Shown here: piece by piece, positions 46,895 through 59,953 of the stretch
How the letters are laid out: each line of letters starts with the position of its first letter
How positions within the stretch are numbered: the first letter of the stretch is position 1
NCBI RefSeq assembly: GCF_034039665.1
Contig: NZ_CP120131.1
Coordinates: forward strand, 372,001 to 436,000
Direction of reading: 5' to 3'
Length of the DNA stretch: 64,000 nucleotides
From: Mammaliicoccus sp. Dog046
GTDB lineage: Bacteria; Bacillota; Bacilli; Staphylococcales; Staphylococcaceae
Translations under genes and position numbers: made by a program
Notes under the pieces: model-generated
What the model saw: the letters and a program-made list of their open reading frames with translations, nothing else
The model's database searches: none
What the model was told of the DNA's origin: nothing

Positions 46895-47731
46895 ATGAAG
46901 AATAGATTATTAAGAGATATGATTCTAATATTAGTAGGATCTTTTATATTTGCAGTTGGCGTCAATGCCTTCATCATTTCAGCTAATTTAGGTGAAGGTG
47001 GCGTAACAGGGGTATCATTAATTCTACTGTATGCATTTGATATTTCTCCAGCATGGTCCACATTTATTTTAAATGCTGTATTAATTACACTAGGGTATAA
47101 ATTCTTAAGTAAGAGAAGTACCATTTATACAATTATTGCAGTTATCGCAATTTCTGCATTTCTAGGATTAACTGACACATGGGTTGTTCATTCAAATGAA
47201 ATATTGATTAATACAATATTTGGTGGCTTCATGGTTGGTTTAGGCATTGGTTTAATTGTACTATCTGGCGGAACAACGGCCGGAACAACGATACTTGCAA
47301 GAATAGCTCACAAGTATTTAGATGTTAATACATCATATGCACTTCTATTCTTCGACCTTATCGTTGTCATGTTTTCTTTAACAGTTATGCCTTTAGAAAA
47401 AGCGTTACTTACAGTGATATCATTATATGTAGGTACAAAAGTAATGGACTTCGTAATTGAAGGTCTGAATCCTAAAAAGGCTGTTACGATTATTTCACAA
47501 AACCCAGATCAAATTGCTAAAATGATCGACGAACAAATCGGTCGTGGTTGTACAATTTTAAATGGTCGAGGATATTATTCTAAAAAAGATACTGATGTTT
47601 TATATGTAGTGATTGCTAAAACGCAACTATCTAGAACCAAACGTATGATTAGAAAATTCGATGAAAATGCATTTGTCGTGGTCCATGATGTAAGAGATGT
47701 ACTCGGAAATGGATTTTTAGTAGATGAATAA
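46895..47731 (+). CDS. YitT family membrane protein with DUF2179 domain
   Basis: A 278-residue protein: five to six N-terminal helices (FIFAVGVNAFII, GGFMVGLGIGLIVLSGG) with the family motif GTTAGTTILARI, then a cytoplasmic C-terminal DUF2179 domain (RGCTILNGRGYYSKKDTDVL). Function of the family is not established. AAGGAGGT lies 8 nt before the ATG. Confidence 0.88.
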   Translation: MKNRLLRDMILILVGSFIFAVGVNAFIISANLGEGGVTGVSLILLYAFDISPAWSTFILNAVLITLGYKFLSKRSTIYTIIAVIAISAFLGLTDTWVVHSNEILINTIFGGFMVGLGIGLIVLSGGTTAGTTILARIAHKYLDVNTSYALLFFDLIVVMFSLTVMPLEKALLTVISLYVGTKVMDFVIEGLNPKKAVTIISQNPDQIAKMIDEQIGRGCTILNGRGYYSKKDTDVLYVVIAKTQLSRTKRMIRKFDENAFVVVHDVRDVLGNGFLVDE

Positions 47732-47773
47732 TAAAGGGAAATAAGGATAGAACATATTGTTCTAATATAGGTG

Positions 47774-47816
47774 TCGACAAAGTTAAATGCTTTGTCGGCA
47801 TTTTTTTACGCGCATG
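47774..47816 (+). terminator. Cassette-type terminator after the YitT gene (cassette D)
   Basis: GTCGACAAAG and CTTTGTCGGC pair around TTAAATG, followed by ATTTTTTT and a remnant (ACGCGCATGC) of the GCGC module. No other repeat units follow. Confidence 0.85.
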
Positions 47817-47897
47817 CACATACAAAATCTTAGATTATAAAAGTGTCGAGGACGTGAAATAATTCTGTAAATGATAGAAATAGGTCCAATAAAGTGA

Positions 47898-47934
47898 TAT
47901 AATACATAAGTACGAATGATGATAATGATTATCA
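47898..47934 (+). promoter_or_regulatory. fhuCBG promoter with Fur box
   Basis: Extended -10 TGATATAAT (TATAAT at 47898-47903) followed by the palindrome TGATAAT-G-ATTATCA (47920-47934), a perfect 7-1-7 Fur box over the expected transcription start. Iron-dependent repression of the ferric hydroxamate uptake genes. Confidence 0.88.
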
Positions 47935-48003
47935 TTTACAAAAATATACAAATAAACGAACGGTAATAATATAGATTGAATTTAAAGAGAAAGAGGGTTC
48001 TTT

Positions 48004-48807
48004 ATGAATCGTTTAACGGGAGAAGCCATTTCAATTGGTTATGGCGAGAAATTGATAGTGAATGATTTGAATTTAGAAATACCTGATGGTAAAGTAACTT
48101 CAATTATCGGGCCAAATGGTTGTGGTAAGTCAACTTTACTTAAAGCGTTAAGCAGAATTTTAAATGTTCAAACAGGTGAAGTGATATTAGACGGCAAGAA
48201 CCTCCATTCAACATCAACAAAAGAAATTGCTAAGAAGATTGCTATATTACCTCAATCTCCAGATGTTGCTGATGGATTAACTGTCGGTGAACTTGTTTCT
48301 TATGGAAGATTCCCACATCAAAAGGGATTCGGAAGACTTTCTAAACATGATAAAGAAGAAATAGAATGGGCTTTAAATGTTACAGGTACACATGAATTTA
48401 AATATAGATCAATTAATGATTTAAGTGGTGGTCAAAGGCAACGTGTTTGGATTGCTATGGCGTTAGCACAAAAAACAGATATTATATTTTTAGATGAACC
48501 TACGACATACTTGGATATTTCTCATCAATTAGAAATATTAGAGTTAGTTCAAGAATTAAATAGAGAACAAGGTTGTACAATTATTATGGTATTACATGAT
48601 ATCAACCAAGCGATTCGTTTCTCAGACCATTTAATTGCAATGAAAGATGGTAATATCATTGCGCAAGGAGAAACAGAAGCCGTATTGACAAATGATATTT
48701 TAGAGCAAGTATTTAATATAGATGCTGAACTTTCAACAGATCCACGAACTGGTAAACCAATGTTAGTGACATATAATTTACTTTGTAAACATTATACAAA
48801 GTTATAG
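48004..48807 (+). CDS. fhuC: Ferric hydroxamate ABC transporter ATPase
   Basis: A 267-residue ATPase with GPNGCGKSTLLKAL, LSGGQRQRVWIAMAL and IIFLDEPTTYLD. The AILPQSPDVADGLTVGELV region closely matches staphylococcal FhuC, which also energises other siderophore importers. First gene of fhuCBG. Confidence 0.95.
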   Translation: MNRLTGEAISIGYGEKLIVNDLNLEIPDGKVTSIIGPNGCGKSTLLKALSRILNVQTGEVILDGKNLHSTSTKEIAKKIAILPQSPDVADGLTVGELVSYGRFPHQKGFGRLSKHDKEEIEWALNVTGTHEFKYRSINDLSGGQRQRVWIAMALAQKTDIIFLDEPTTYLDISHQLEILELVQELNREQGCTIIMVLHDINQAIRFSDHLIAMKDGNIIAQGETEAVLTNDILEQVFNIDAELSTDPRTGKPMLVTYNLLCKHYTKL

Positions 48808-48816
48808 GAAGGCAAC

Positions 48817-49824
48817 ATGATGACACATAATAAAACATTAAAGGAACGACGTTATCCTATTATTTTAACAGTTACAGTGATTTTACTTGTAACTGTTTTA
48901 ATTCTGTCATTTGTATTTGGAGCAAATACAACGTCTATTAAGACGGTCTATGATGCCATCTTTAATTACAATCCACAACTGGATGAACATAATATATTAA
49001 GAGAAATTCGTATTCCAAGAGAATTGGGTGCAGTAATTGTAGGTATGGCTCTTGCTGTATCAGGTGCAGTTATGCAAGGTGTGACGCGAAATGGTTTGGC
49101 TGATCCTGGGTTGTTAGGATTGAATTCAGGTGCAAGTATGATGTTGGCATTAACGTTAGCAATGATTCCTCATGCAGGGTACTTTACGTTAATGGTTGCA
49201 GGATTTATTGGAGCGGCAGTTGGGGGTACACTTGTGATGGTTGTCGGTTCATCCAAAATGGGTGGATTTAGTCCAATGAGACTCGTTCTTGCAGGTGCAG
49301 CAGTTTCAGCAATGCTTACAGCTGTCAGTCAAGGCATAGCATTAATTTTTAAATTAAACCAGACTTTAACTTTTTGGAGTGTTGGTGGTGTAAGTGGTAC
49401 GAATTGGAAACAATTGATGATTTCAACGCCAATCATATTGGTAGTATTAATCGTTTTAATTTTATTAAGTAGACAATTAACAATTTTAAGCTTAGGAGAT
49501 ACGCTTTCTAAAAGTTTAGGTCAAAATAGTACGATAGTGAGATATATAAGTTTAATAGCGACGATGATATTGGCAGGTATCGCAGTATCAATCGTTGGTC
49601 AAATCGCATTTGTTGGTTTGATGATACCGCATATAGCAAGATTTCTCATAGGAACAGATTACAAACGTGTCATTCCATTATCTGCGCTATTAGGCGGGCT
49701 TGCATTATTGTTTGCAGATATGATAGCAAGAATATTGGGAGAGGCACCAATTGGAGCAATGATTTCAATTATAGGTGTACCGTTCTTTCTTTATCTCGTT
49801 AGAAAGGATGGTAAAATCTTATGA
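48817..49824 (+). CDS. fhuB: Ferric hydroxamate ABC transporter permease FhuB
   Basis: A 335-residue BtuCD-type (FecCD) permease with nine to ten helices. IRIPRELGAVIVGMALAVSG and GLIDPGLLG-like GLADPGLLGLNSGAS are family signatures, with GQIAFVGLMIPHIARFLIG near the C-terminus. Two adjacent ATGs (48817, 48820); AGGAAGG fits either. Starts 9 nt after fhuC. Confidence 0.93.
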   Translation: MMTHNKTLKERRYPIILTVTVILLVTVLILSFVFGANTTSIKTVYDAIFNYNPQLDEHNILREIRIPRELGAVIVGMALAVSGAVMQGVTRNGLADPGLLGLNSGASMMLALTLAMIPHAGYFTLMVAGFIGAAVGGTLVMVVGSSKMGGFSPMRLVLAGAAVSAMLTAVSQGIALIFKLNQTLTFWSVGGVSGTNWKQLMISTPIILVVLIVLILLSRQLTILSLGDTLSKSLGQNSTIVRYISLIATMILAGIAVSIVGQIAFVGLMIPHIARFLIGTDYKRVIPLSALLGGLALLFADMIARILGEAPIGAMISIIGVPFFLYLVRKDGKIL

Positions 49825-50837
49825 TACATCCAAAAATAATAAAAAAACAACGTATTACATTAATTATATTAGTTATAGTGCTCATTGCTTCCATAGGTTT
49901 TGCGATGACAACGGGTGAATTTAATATGTCACCAATACAATATCTCAAGACGTTATTTGGTTTTGGTAATACGTTAGATACAATGATACTGTTTGATTTT
50001 AGAATGCCGAGAATGTTGATTACGATATTAGCAGGCGCAAGTTTAGCGCTAAGTGGTGCCATTTTACAAAGTATTACAAAGAATCCACTTGCTGAACCAG
50101 GTATTTTAGGAATCAATGCCGGAAGCGGTTTTATGATTACATTGTTCATCGTTATAGGAACAGTAAAAGCAGGAGACTTTGTTTATGTATTGCCACTAAT
50201 CAGTATGTTAGGTGGAATGCTTACTGCTGCAGTAATCTTTTTATTCAGTTATAAAAAGGGTGAAGGCATTAATCCTGTCAGAATGGTATTGATTGGTGTA
50301 GGTATATCCACAGCTTTAAGTGGATTGTCTATAACGGTTATGTCTACATTTGACCAGGATCAAATGGAGTTTATTTCAAAATGGTTAGCCGGTAATATTT
50401 GGGGAGACGAATGGCCGTTTGTCTTTGCATGTTTACCTTGGTTATTAATTGTAATGCCATTCTTATTCTATAAAGCGAATGTATTAAATATGTTAAGTAC
50501 AAATGAGCAAGTATCTGTTTCATTTGGTATACGAAGCAATAAAGAACGAATCATTTTAGTGAGTCTCGCAGTGCTATTATCATCAGCTGCAGTATCTGTA
50601 GCAGGTGGAATAGGGTTTGTCGGTTTAATGGGTCCTCACATTGCCCGTAGTATTGTTGGTCCTAGACACCAATTATACTTACCTATTGCAGTATTAATCG
50701 GAGCTATCATGTTAGTACTTGCAGATACAATAGGAAAAATCGTATTATATCCAAATGGGCTACCAGCCGGTATTATTGTTGCTATTGTAGGTGCGCCATA
50801 CTTCTTATACTTGATGCAAAAATCAAACCACATATAA
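49821..50837 (+). CDS. fhuG: Ferric hydroxamate ABC transporter permease FhuG
   Basis: A 338-residue FecCD-type permease, partner of FhuB: FRMPRMLITILAGASLALSG, NPLAEPGILGINAGSG and GFVGLMGPHIARSIVG. Overlaps fhuB by 4 nt (ATGA). Confidence 0.93.
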   Translation: MIHPKIIKKQRITLIILVIVLIASIGFAMTTGEFNMSPIQYLKTLFGFGNTLDTMILFDFRMPRMLITILAGASLALSGAILQSITKNPLAEPGILGINAGSGFMITLFIVIGTVKAGDFVYVLPLISMLGGMLTAAVIFLFSYKKGEGINPVRMVLIGVGISTALSGLSITVMSTFDQDQMEFISKWLAGNIWGDEWPFVFACLPWLLIVMPFLFYKANVLNMLSTNEQVSVSFGIRSNKERIILVSLAVLLSSAAVSVAGGIGFVGLMGPHIARSIVGPRHQLYLPIAVLIGAIMLVLADTIGKIVLYPNGLPAGIIVAIVGAPYFLYLMQKSNHI

Positions 50838-50841
50838 ATTT

Positions 50842-54228
<3,387 letters not shown>

Positions 54229-54265
54229 ATTCTCACACTCTTTTCTATGATTTAAAAAAACAAAA

Positions 54266-54328
54266 AAGACCTAAAACATAAATAGACAAAGTTACCCCTT
54301 TGAAATGTCTATTAATGTTTTAGGTCTT
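54266..54328 (-). terminator. Leader terminator of bglPA
   Basis: On the minus strand AAGACCTAAAACAT pairs perfectly (14 bp) with ATGTTTTAGGTCTT, with an inner AATAGACA/TGTCTATT stem, followed by TTTTGTTTTTTT. Its left arm overlaps the RAT, so the two structures exclude each other. Confidence 0.92.
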
Positions 54329-54351
54329 GCCTGATTGAACAGTCACAATTC
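54323..54351 (-). promoter_or_regulatory. Ribonucleic antiterminator (RAT) for LicT
   Basis: On the minus strand GAATTGTGACTG...CAGGCAAGACC fits the BglG/LicT RAT pattern (GGATTGTTACTG...CAGGCAAAACC). Active LicT would bind it and prevent the overlapping terminator from forming. Confidence 0.88.
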
Positions 54352-54386
54352 TAAAATATTAATTTATATTTTGTTTTCTCTTTTAA

Positions 54387-54423
54387 AATATAGCACATTA
54401 TTATTTTTTGTCAACGCTTTCAT
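54387..54423 (-). promoter_or_regulatory. bglP promoter with CcpA cre site
   Basis: On the minus strand TTGACA (54409-54414), 16 nt, TATATT (54387-54392). ATGAAAGCGTTGACA (54409-54423) matches the cre consensus fully and covers the -35 box; it also covers the last codons of licT. Glucose repression of the operon is expected. Confidence 0.85.
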
Positions 54424-55246
54424 TTTTGTTTATTAAACGTTGGATATGAATCATTAAGTAGAGCTTTTCTTCTTTTGTAATATGATAATCATATTTTTTA
54501 AGTAAATAAGTTTCTATTTTAAAGACGCATTTATATATGCTAGGATATTTTTCTTTCACAATTTCATAAAGCGAATGATCTTCGTTGTATAAAGAAGAAG
54601 CGGTATGAATGCGTTGAGCGAAAAATTTTAAATGTGTTACAAATCGATAAAAAGTTAAGCTATCTTCATCAAAACTAATTCTAAAATGATATTTCACTAA
54701 ACTAAGAATGTTTCGAACTGTTTCTGTAACTTGATCAAAAGATGACAGTTGATTATTTTCAGCATTAATAATATGAATGGCGATGAACCCAGCTTCATCA
54801 ATCGGTAATGAAATATTAAGTTGTGTTTCAATGATGGAAAGTGCTTTGAGCCCAATTTCATATTCTGTCGGATAGAATTTCTTAATTTCCCAAATCAAGC
54901 CATTTTTAATAGGCTGATTGTTTCTTTGACGTTCTATCGCAAAGTTAATATGATCTGTGAAAGCAACATATACAGTGTCATTGAGTGTTTTTTGGTAGTC
55001 GTTTTTGGCTATAGAAATAATTTGTTCAGCAATTTCAACGATTTCAATCGGTACTTCAATTAATAACTTTTTGAAGCGATCTGAAATTTCTTGATTGCTT
55101 AAAGTAAAGATTTTATCAATTTTTGATTCTTCGACAAGGTCCCCATCTTGTTTTTGAAATCCAATCCCTTTTCCCATAACGACACTTTCTTGGTTATTAT
55201 GCAATACGCTCACAACATTGTTGTTAATTATTTTATTTATTATCAT
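54401..55246 (-). CDS. licT: BglG-family antiterminator LicT
   Basis: A 281-residue RNA-binding antiterminator: CAT domain at 1-56 (IINKIINNNVVSVLH, ESVVMGKGIGFQKQDGD), then two PTS regulation domains (PRD1 about 65-170, with VAFTDHINFAIER; PRD2 with YHFRISFDEDSLTFYRFVTHLKF and MIHIQRL). BglP should inactivate it by phosphorylating PRD1 histidines when no substrate is present. AAGGGAAGGGA precedes two ATGs (55249 and 55246); 55246 aligns with other family members. Confidence 0.94.
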   Translation of the reverse strand: MIINKIINNNVVSVLHNNQESVVMGKGIGFQKQDGDLVEESKIDKIFTLSNQEISDRFKKLLIEVPIEIVEIAEQIISIAKNDYQKTLNDTVYVAFTDHINFAIERQRNNQPIKNGLIWEIKKFYPTEYEIGLKALSIIETQLNISLPIDEAGFIAIHIINAENNQLSSFDQVTETVRNILSLVKYHFRISFDEDSLTFYRFVTHLKFFAQRIHTASSLYNEDHSLYEIVKEKYPSIYKCVFKIETYLLKKYDYHITKEEKLYLMIHIQRLINKNESVDKK

Positions 55247-55430
55247 CATTAAATCCCTTCCCTTAACGAACTTTAAAATAAAATCGCGATATATGATTGT
55301 TATTATATTGATTAGTCTAAAATAATACAATCAAATTTTAAGTAATCAATTAATTTTATTACAAATGTTATGCAAAAATGGAAGAAATTTTGAATTTCAT
55401 ACAAAACAAAATAAATATTTAATAGAATAG

Positions 55431-55456
55431 GTTTTTTAGAATAACTTTATGGGTAT
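55431..55456 (+). promoter_or_regulatory. Probable SigB promoter of amaP-asp23
   Basis: GTTTTT (55431-55436), 14 nt, GGGTAT (55451-55456), matching the SigB pattern GTTTWW-N12-15-GGGTAT, about 40 nt before the amaP start. asp23 is a classic SigB-controlled gene in staphylococci. Confidence 0.8.
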
Positions 55457-55494
55457 AGGTGATTATATCAAGAGAGTTTACATAGGAGGTGCAG

Positions 55495-56040
55495 TTGCCA
55501 GTGAGGAGATTAAAGAATTTTTTCCTAGGCTTATTCATAATAGTAGTAGTAGGCACGCTTCTTTTTATGTATTTGGATATTAGCGAAATCAAGAAGTATC
55601 AACAACAATTATTATCATATAATTGGTTTGAACCAGCGTTGATTGCTTGTGCAGGCGTATTAATATTCTTTGGTTTGTTAATGTTCTTTGCAACATTTAA
55701 ACCGACACATAAGAAACCAGGCTTACATCGTGATTATGAGGATGGTCACATTTATATTACAAGAAATTCAGTTGAGAAGTGTATATATCGCACAATTCAA
55801 AAGTACGATGAAGTACGTCAACCGAATGTTATCGCTAAATTGTACAATAAGAAAAAGAATTCTTATGTCACAGTGAAAGCAGATTTCTTCGTTGTTTCGG
55901 AGACAGGTGGCATTCAAACGTTAACAGATCGTATTAAGACAGATATTAAACAAAATGTTGAACATTTTTCGGAAATACCTGTAAAAAATATTGAAATCAA
56001 TGTAAGAGATCAAAAAACAAGTGATACAAGAGTTTTATAA
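55495..56040 (+). CDS. amaP: Alkaline shock response membrane anchor protein AmaP
   Basis: A 181-residue protein with two membrane helices (FFLGLFIIVVVGTLLFMYL and ALIACAGVLIFFGLLMFF) and a cytoplasmic Asp23-like domain that anchors Asp23 at the membrane. The start is uncertain: AGGAGG (55484-55489) is followed by TTG 55495 (5 nt) and GTG 55501 (11 nt); both give an RRLKNFFLG N-terminus. First gene of the SigB unit; no opuD gene precedes it, unlike in S. aureus. Confidence 0.88.
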   Translation: MPVRRLKNFFLGLFIIVVVGTLLFMYLDISEIKKYQQQLLSYNWFEPALIACAGVLIFFGLLMFFATFKPTHKKPGLHRDYEDGHIYITRNSVEKCIYRTIQKYDEVRQPNVIAKLYNKKKNSYVTVKADFFVVSETGGIQTLTDRIKTDIKQNVEHFSEIPVKNIEINVRDQKTSDTRVL

Positions 56041-56064
56041 GACACGAGATAGGAGGTTCCGATT

Positions 56065-56289
56065 ATGACTAATGAAAATCAAGATCCGAATCAACTGATA
56101 AATTTCATTAAAGAATATAAATGGAGAATCATTGGTTTTATAGCAATGTTAATTTTAGCAGTATTGTTCCTAACAATTGGATTTTGGAAGACGGTATTAA
56201 TCCTCGTGCTATGTTTAATAGGTGTAGGGTTAGGGTATGTTAAAGACTGTACTCAACAGTTTCTTAATTTCCTCAATAGGATAAGTTAA
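56065..56289 (+). CDS. DUF2273 small membrane protein
   Basis: A 74-residue protein with two membrane helices (WRIIGFIAMLILAVLFL, TVLILVLCLIGVGLGYV), the DUF2273 pattern. It always accompanies amaP and asp23 in Firmicutes. TAGGAGGT precedes the ATG. Role unknown, probably envelope stress. Confidence 0.9.
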   Translation: MTNENQDPNQLINFIKEYKWRIIGFIAMLILAVLFLTIGFWKTVLILVLCLIGVGLGYVKDCTQQFLNFLNRIS

Positions 56290-56348
56290 ACTGTAATAAT
56301 TAATAAACAAAACGGTAAAAATTTATAAATCAAGGGAGAGAATTTATC

Positions 56349-56858
56349 ATGGCAAACGTAGATAACAACAAAGCAAAGAATAGTTACAACGAGCAAACGG
56401 GAGTTAACGAACAAGCACGTGAAGCACAACAACAGCAACAATCACAAGAGCAACAATTCTCAAATACATTATCTTTCTCAGATGAAGTAGTAGAAAAAAT
56501 TGCTGGTATTGCTGCAAGAGAAGTAAGGGGTATTCTTGATATGAAAGGCGGCTTTGCTTCAAGTTTCACTGATCGTTTTACATCAGGAAACAGTGTAACA
56601 CAAGGTGTTACTGTAGAAGTTGGAGAAAAACAAGCTGCAGTTGATTTAAAAGTTATCTTAGAATACGGTGAATCAGCACCAAAAATCTTCAAAAAAGTTG
56701 CAGACTTAGTTAAAGAACAAGTTAAACATATGACTGGTCTTGAAGTTGTTGAAGTAAATATGCATGTTGATGACGTAATGAGTAAAAAAGAATACGAACA
56801 AAAAAATAGTTCTTCAAATGAAGAAAGTTCATCACAAAGTGGTAAAGAATTACAATAA
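56349..56858 (+). CDS. asp23: Alkaline shock protein 23
   Basis: A 169-residue Asp23-family protein. A Gln-rich N-terminus (residues 20-40) precedes the conserved domain ([53 protein letters not shown]) and a Ser-rich tail. In S. aureus it is very abundant near the membrane and tethered by AmaP; its loss triggers cell wall stress responses. AAGGGAG precedes the start. Confidence 0.95.
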   Translation: MANVDNNKAKNSYNEQTGVNEQAREAQQQQQSQEQQFSNTLSFSDEVVEKIAGIAAREVRGILDMKGGFASSFTDRFTSGNSVTQGVTVEVGEKQAAVDLKVILEYGESAPKIFKKVADLVKEQVKHMTGLEVVEVNMHVDDVMSKKEYEQKNSSSNEESSSQSGKELQ

Positions 56859-56896
56859 TTCAAGGTCATTAAGTGCTTGAACTATACTTATAATAA

Positions 56897-56942
56897 AAAA
56901 GCGAGGACAACATATTCAAATGTTGTCCTCGCTTTTTATTTT
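56897..56942 (+). terminator. Terminator of the asp23 operon
   Basis: AAAAAGCGAGGACAACAT pairs with ATGTTGTCCTCGCTTTTT around ATTCAA. Confidence 0.94.
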
Positions 56943-56971
56943 TAAATTTGGTGATGCAGTAAAAGTCGAGA

Positions 56972-57056
56972 TATCGTGCGATTCTGTATTAAACGCACGA
57001 AGACTTTGGGATTTTGCTGAGATATCGTGCGATTAGGTATCAAACGCACGATATCT
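56972..57056. repeat. Two GATATCGTGCG-family units
   Basis: As at 22231-22318, a first unit with CGCACGAAGACTTTGGG and a second in which AGATATCGTGCG pairs perfectly with CGCACGATATCT followed by T. Only a few bases separate it from the stop codon of the minus-strand MFS gene. Confidence 0.9.
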
Positions 57057-57059
57057 TTT

Positions 57060-58208
57060 TTATTCAGTTGCCGGCTTCTTAATTGTTAAACAAATAAGAA
57101 ATGCAACAAGACTTAAAGCACCTGCGACATATAAACTTGAAATAACATTAAAGTATGAAACGAAGATGCCACCTAATAATGATCCTGCACCGATACCTGC
57201 ATTTAAACTAGACATGTTCCAACTCATCACAGCACTCGTATCGCCTTCAATTTGAGATATGATTCCAATTTGTATTGGTGGATTTGATCCCCATTGTACG
57301 ATGTTCCAAACAAATACCCCGATTAAAGTAACGATTAAAATTGGTAGGAATGATTGGAAGACAAACATTAAAATAGCATAACTACTTAAAGATATGAGTA
57401 ACCATTTTTTACTACCGAGTGAATCAGTGATATATCCACCTAATGATGTTCCTAATATTGCACCAATACCAGCGACAAGTAAGACAAGTGAAACAATATT
57501 CAAATCATACCCGTATATTGCTAATAAAGGACTAATATAAGTAACGACAACATAATTTGCAGCTAAAATGAGAAATGTAATACTTAAATATTTTACGATT
57601 TCTAATGGGTGTTTAATTTTATAGCTTTGAGCTGAACCTGATGATTCAGGTGTATCAATTTTATTATTTGCAACATTGAATGCAATTAAAATTAAAGCGA
57701 TAACACCTACAGAACAAATAAAGATAAATGACATTCTCCAACCTACTAGGTCACCAATCTTTGTACCTAGTGGCACGCCAAGTACATTGGCAGCACTAAA
57801 ACCAGTATAAACAAGTCCAATCATCTTGCCTCGTTCACTTGGATTAGAATATACAACAGTTAAAGATAATATTTTCACTACAATGATTGCAGCTGCACCC
57901 GAAGATAGTATGCGTCCAATAACTAATATTGTGAAGTTAGGAGAGATTGCGATAATCCCATTACCTAATATAAAAATAGCCATACTAACTAATAACACGA
58001 GTTTGGGAGATAGGTTCTTTGTGAGTTTAACAAGTATAGGTCCGCAAATCGCAAATGTAAATGCATAAATTGTAACAAGTTGACCGATAATTGCCTCAGA
58101 TACATTTAAATCTTTACTCATTAAAGAAAGAATCCCAGCAATCATCAATTCGACCATACCTACAACAAAGACACTTAACATAAAAGTGATTAATCGAGAT
58201 TTCGACAT
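57060..58208 (-). CDS. MFS exporter (AraJ/sugar-efflux or drug type)
   Basis: A 382-residue major facilitator with 12 hydrophobic segments. ELMIAGILSLMSKDLNVSEA in helix 1, GRILSSGAAAIIVVKI and the motif SNPSERGKMIGLVYTGFSAANVLGVPLGT are typical of the AraJ/YdhP-like drug:H+ antiporter-1 branch. Start at 58208 with GAGGGAG upstream; upstream in-frame codons lack a ribosome site. Substrate unknown. Confidence 0.85.
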   Translation of the reverse strand: MSKSRLITFMLSVFVVGMVELMIAGILSLMSKDLNVSEAIIGQLVTIYAFTFAICGPILVKLTKNLSPKLVLLVSMAIFILGNGIIAISPNFTILVIGRILSSGAAAIIVVKILSLTVVYSNPSERGKMIGLVYTGFSAANVLGVPLGTKIGDLVGWRMSFIFICSVGVIALILIAFNVANNKIDTPESSGSAQSYKIKHPLEIVKYLSITFLILAANYVVVTYISPLLAIYGYDLNIVSLVLLVAGIGAILGTSLGGYITDSLGSKKWLLISLSSYAILMFVFQSFLPILIVTLIGVFVWNIVQWGSNPPIQIGIISQIEGDTSAVMSWNMSSLNAGIGAGSLLGGIFVSYFNVISSLYVAGALSLVAFLICLTIKKPATE

Positions 58209-58567
58209 TGTAAAACTCCCTCTCTTAGACATATAAACATGATTATAACAGTGTGATTTGTAAAAATACAGATAAAATTTAATACCCGAACAATCCATTT
58301 TTGAGTGAATATTTTATGTATAGATTAGAGACAAATGAACGTGTTTGTCCCATTATCATACGGATAATATTCAATTAATTGAATATTTAAAAAATTAATT
58401 TTTGAAAGTATTGAAAATAGCACGAGATTAAAATGTATAAATGAAGAATAATTCAGAAAATTTAATGACAACGATTACATAAAAATATATAATAAATTTA
58501 GTGGAGAATAGTATTGAATATTTATTTATTATTATGTATAGTTAGTCTTGCGAAAAGGAGAGAAACT

Positions 58568-59926
58568 ATGAAACAAACGAGTGTTACATTAGCCAGATTT
58601 AAATTTATAATTTTGTCATTATTAGGGATTTATTTATTTTTAATTCCAATTTCAGATACAAACAGTGAAGGAAAAAAAGAAACGAGTTTACCTGTTGCAT
58701 ATTTAGCCAATCGGGCTTTAGATTTAATAGGTGATCAAGCAGGGTTAATTATTATGTTAATCATTTCGTTCTCTGCGATTATGACGGTAATATATTCGAC
58801 TTTATTTAGTACTTCAACGAAACGTTCAATTACAAACGAACTATTCAATGTCAATTGGATTTGGGCTGTTATTCGTTGTTTAGGTGCAGTTTTTGCAATT
58901 TGTGTATATTTCAATGTAGGACCGGGATTCATTCTAAATGAAAATACAGGTTTAATGGTATATAAAGATTTGTTACCAACATTATTAACTGTATTCTTCT
59001 TTGCGGGATTATTTTTACCATTATTAATGGACTTTGGTTTATTAGAATTTCTTGGACCAATGTTTGCGCCGATAATGAGACCAGTATTTAAATTACCAGG
59101 TAGATCTACAGTAGATAACTTAGCATCTTTCATTGGTGATGGTACGGTAGGTGTTATGATTACAAGTTCACAATATGAACAAGGATTCTATACGAGAAGA
59201 GAAGCAACAGTAATTGCGACAACATTCTCAGTTGTATCTATTACATTTGCTATCGTTATTGCACAGACAATTGGTTTAATGGATTATTTCTTCCAATTCT
59301 ATTTATCAGTTATCATTGCTTGTATTGTTGCAGCGTTTATTATGCCAAGAATTTGGCCGCTTAAACAAATACCTGATCAATACTCAAATGGAAGTACTGA
59401 GCAATTAAATGAGAAAATCCCAGACACACATAATCCAGTGTCATGGGGATTTGAAAAAGCAACTGAAAAAGCAATTGAATCACCAGGATTTAAACAATTC
59501 TTTATAAATGGTGTGAAAACCGTATTAGATATGTGGTTAGCAGTATTGCCAGTAGTTATGACGATAGGGACATTAGCGACAATCGTTGCAGAGTATACAC
59601 CAACATTTAGTATTCTTGGAACACCGTTTGTACCTTTATTAGAACTGATGCAAATACCATATGCTAAAGAAGCATCAGAAACATTATTAATTGGATTTGC
59701 AGACATGTTCTTACCATCACTATTAATCAGTGATGTACCAAGTGATATGACACGATTTATAATAGGTGCGTTAAGTATTTCTCAATTAATATATTTATCA
59801 GAAGTGGGTGGCGTTATTTTAGGTTCTAAAATTCCAGTCAGCCTTGGTAAACTATTCATGATATACCTTATACGTACTGTAATCACATTACCTGTGATTG
59901 TTATTTTGGCACATATTTTCTTTTAA
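58568..59926 (+). CDS. YjiH family membrane protein (nucleoside-recognition/Gate domains)
   Basis: A 452-residue protein with about ten helices. FIGDGTVGVMITSSQYEQGF and FADMFLPSLLISDVPSDMTRF match the YjiH/Gate-domain family, thought to be transporters of unknown substrate. Start at 58568 with AAAAGGAGAG upstream. The 359-bp gap 58209-58567 is AT-rich and carries the divergent promoters; I see no other feature in it. Confidence 0.87.
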   Translation: MKQTSVTLARFKFIILSLLGIYLFLIPISDTNSEGKKETSLPVAYLANRALDLIGDQAGLIIMLIISFSAIMTVIYSTLFSTSTKRSITNELFNVNWIWAVIRCLGAVFAICVYFNVGPGFILNENTGLMVYKDLLPTLLTVFFFAGLFLPLLMDFGLLEFLGPMFAPIMRPVFKLPGRSTVDNLASFIGDGTVGVMITSSQYEQGFYTRREATVIATTFSVVSITFAIVIAQTIGLMDYFFQFYLSVIIACIVAAFIMPRIWPLKQIPDQYSNGSTEQLNEKIPDTHNPVSWGFEKATEKAIESPGFKQFFINGVKTVLDMWLAVLPVVMTIGTLATIVAEYTPTFSILGTPFVPLLELMQIPYAKEASETLLIGFADMFLPSLLISDVPSDMTRFIIGALSISQLIYLSEVGGVILGSKIPVSLGKLFMIYLIRTVITLPVIVILAHIFF

Positions 59927-59953
59927 AAATTAAAAAGCTAGGATAGATCAGAA

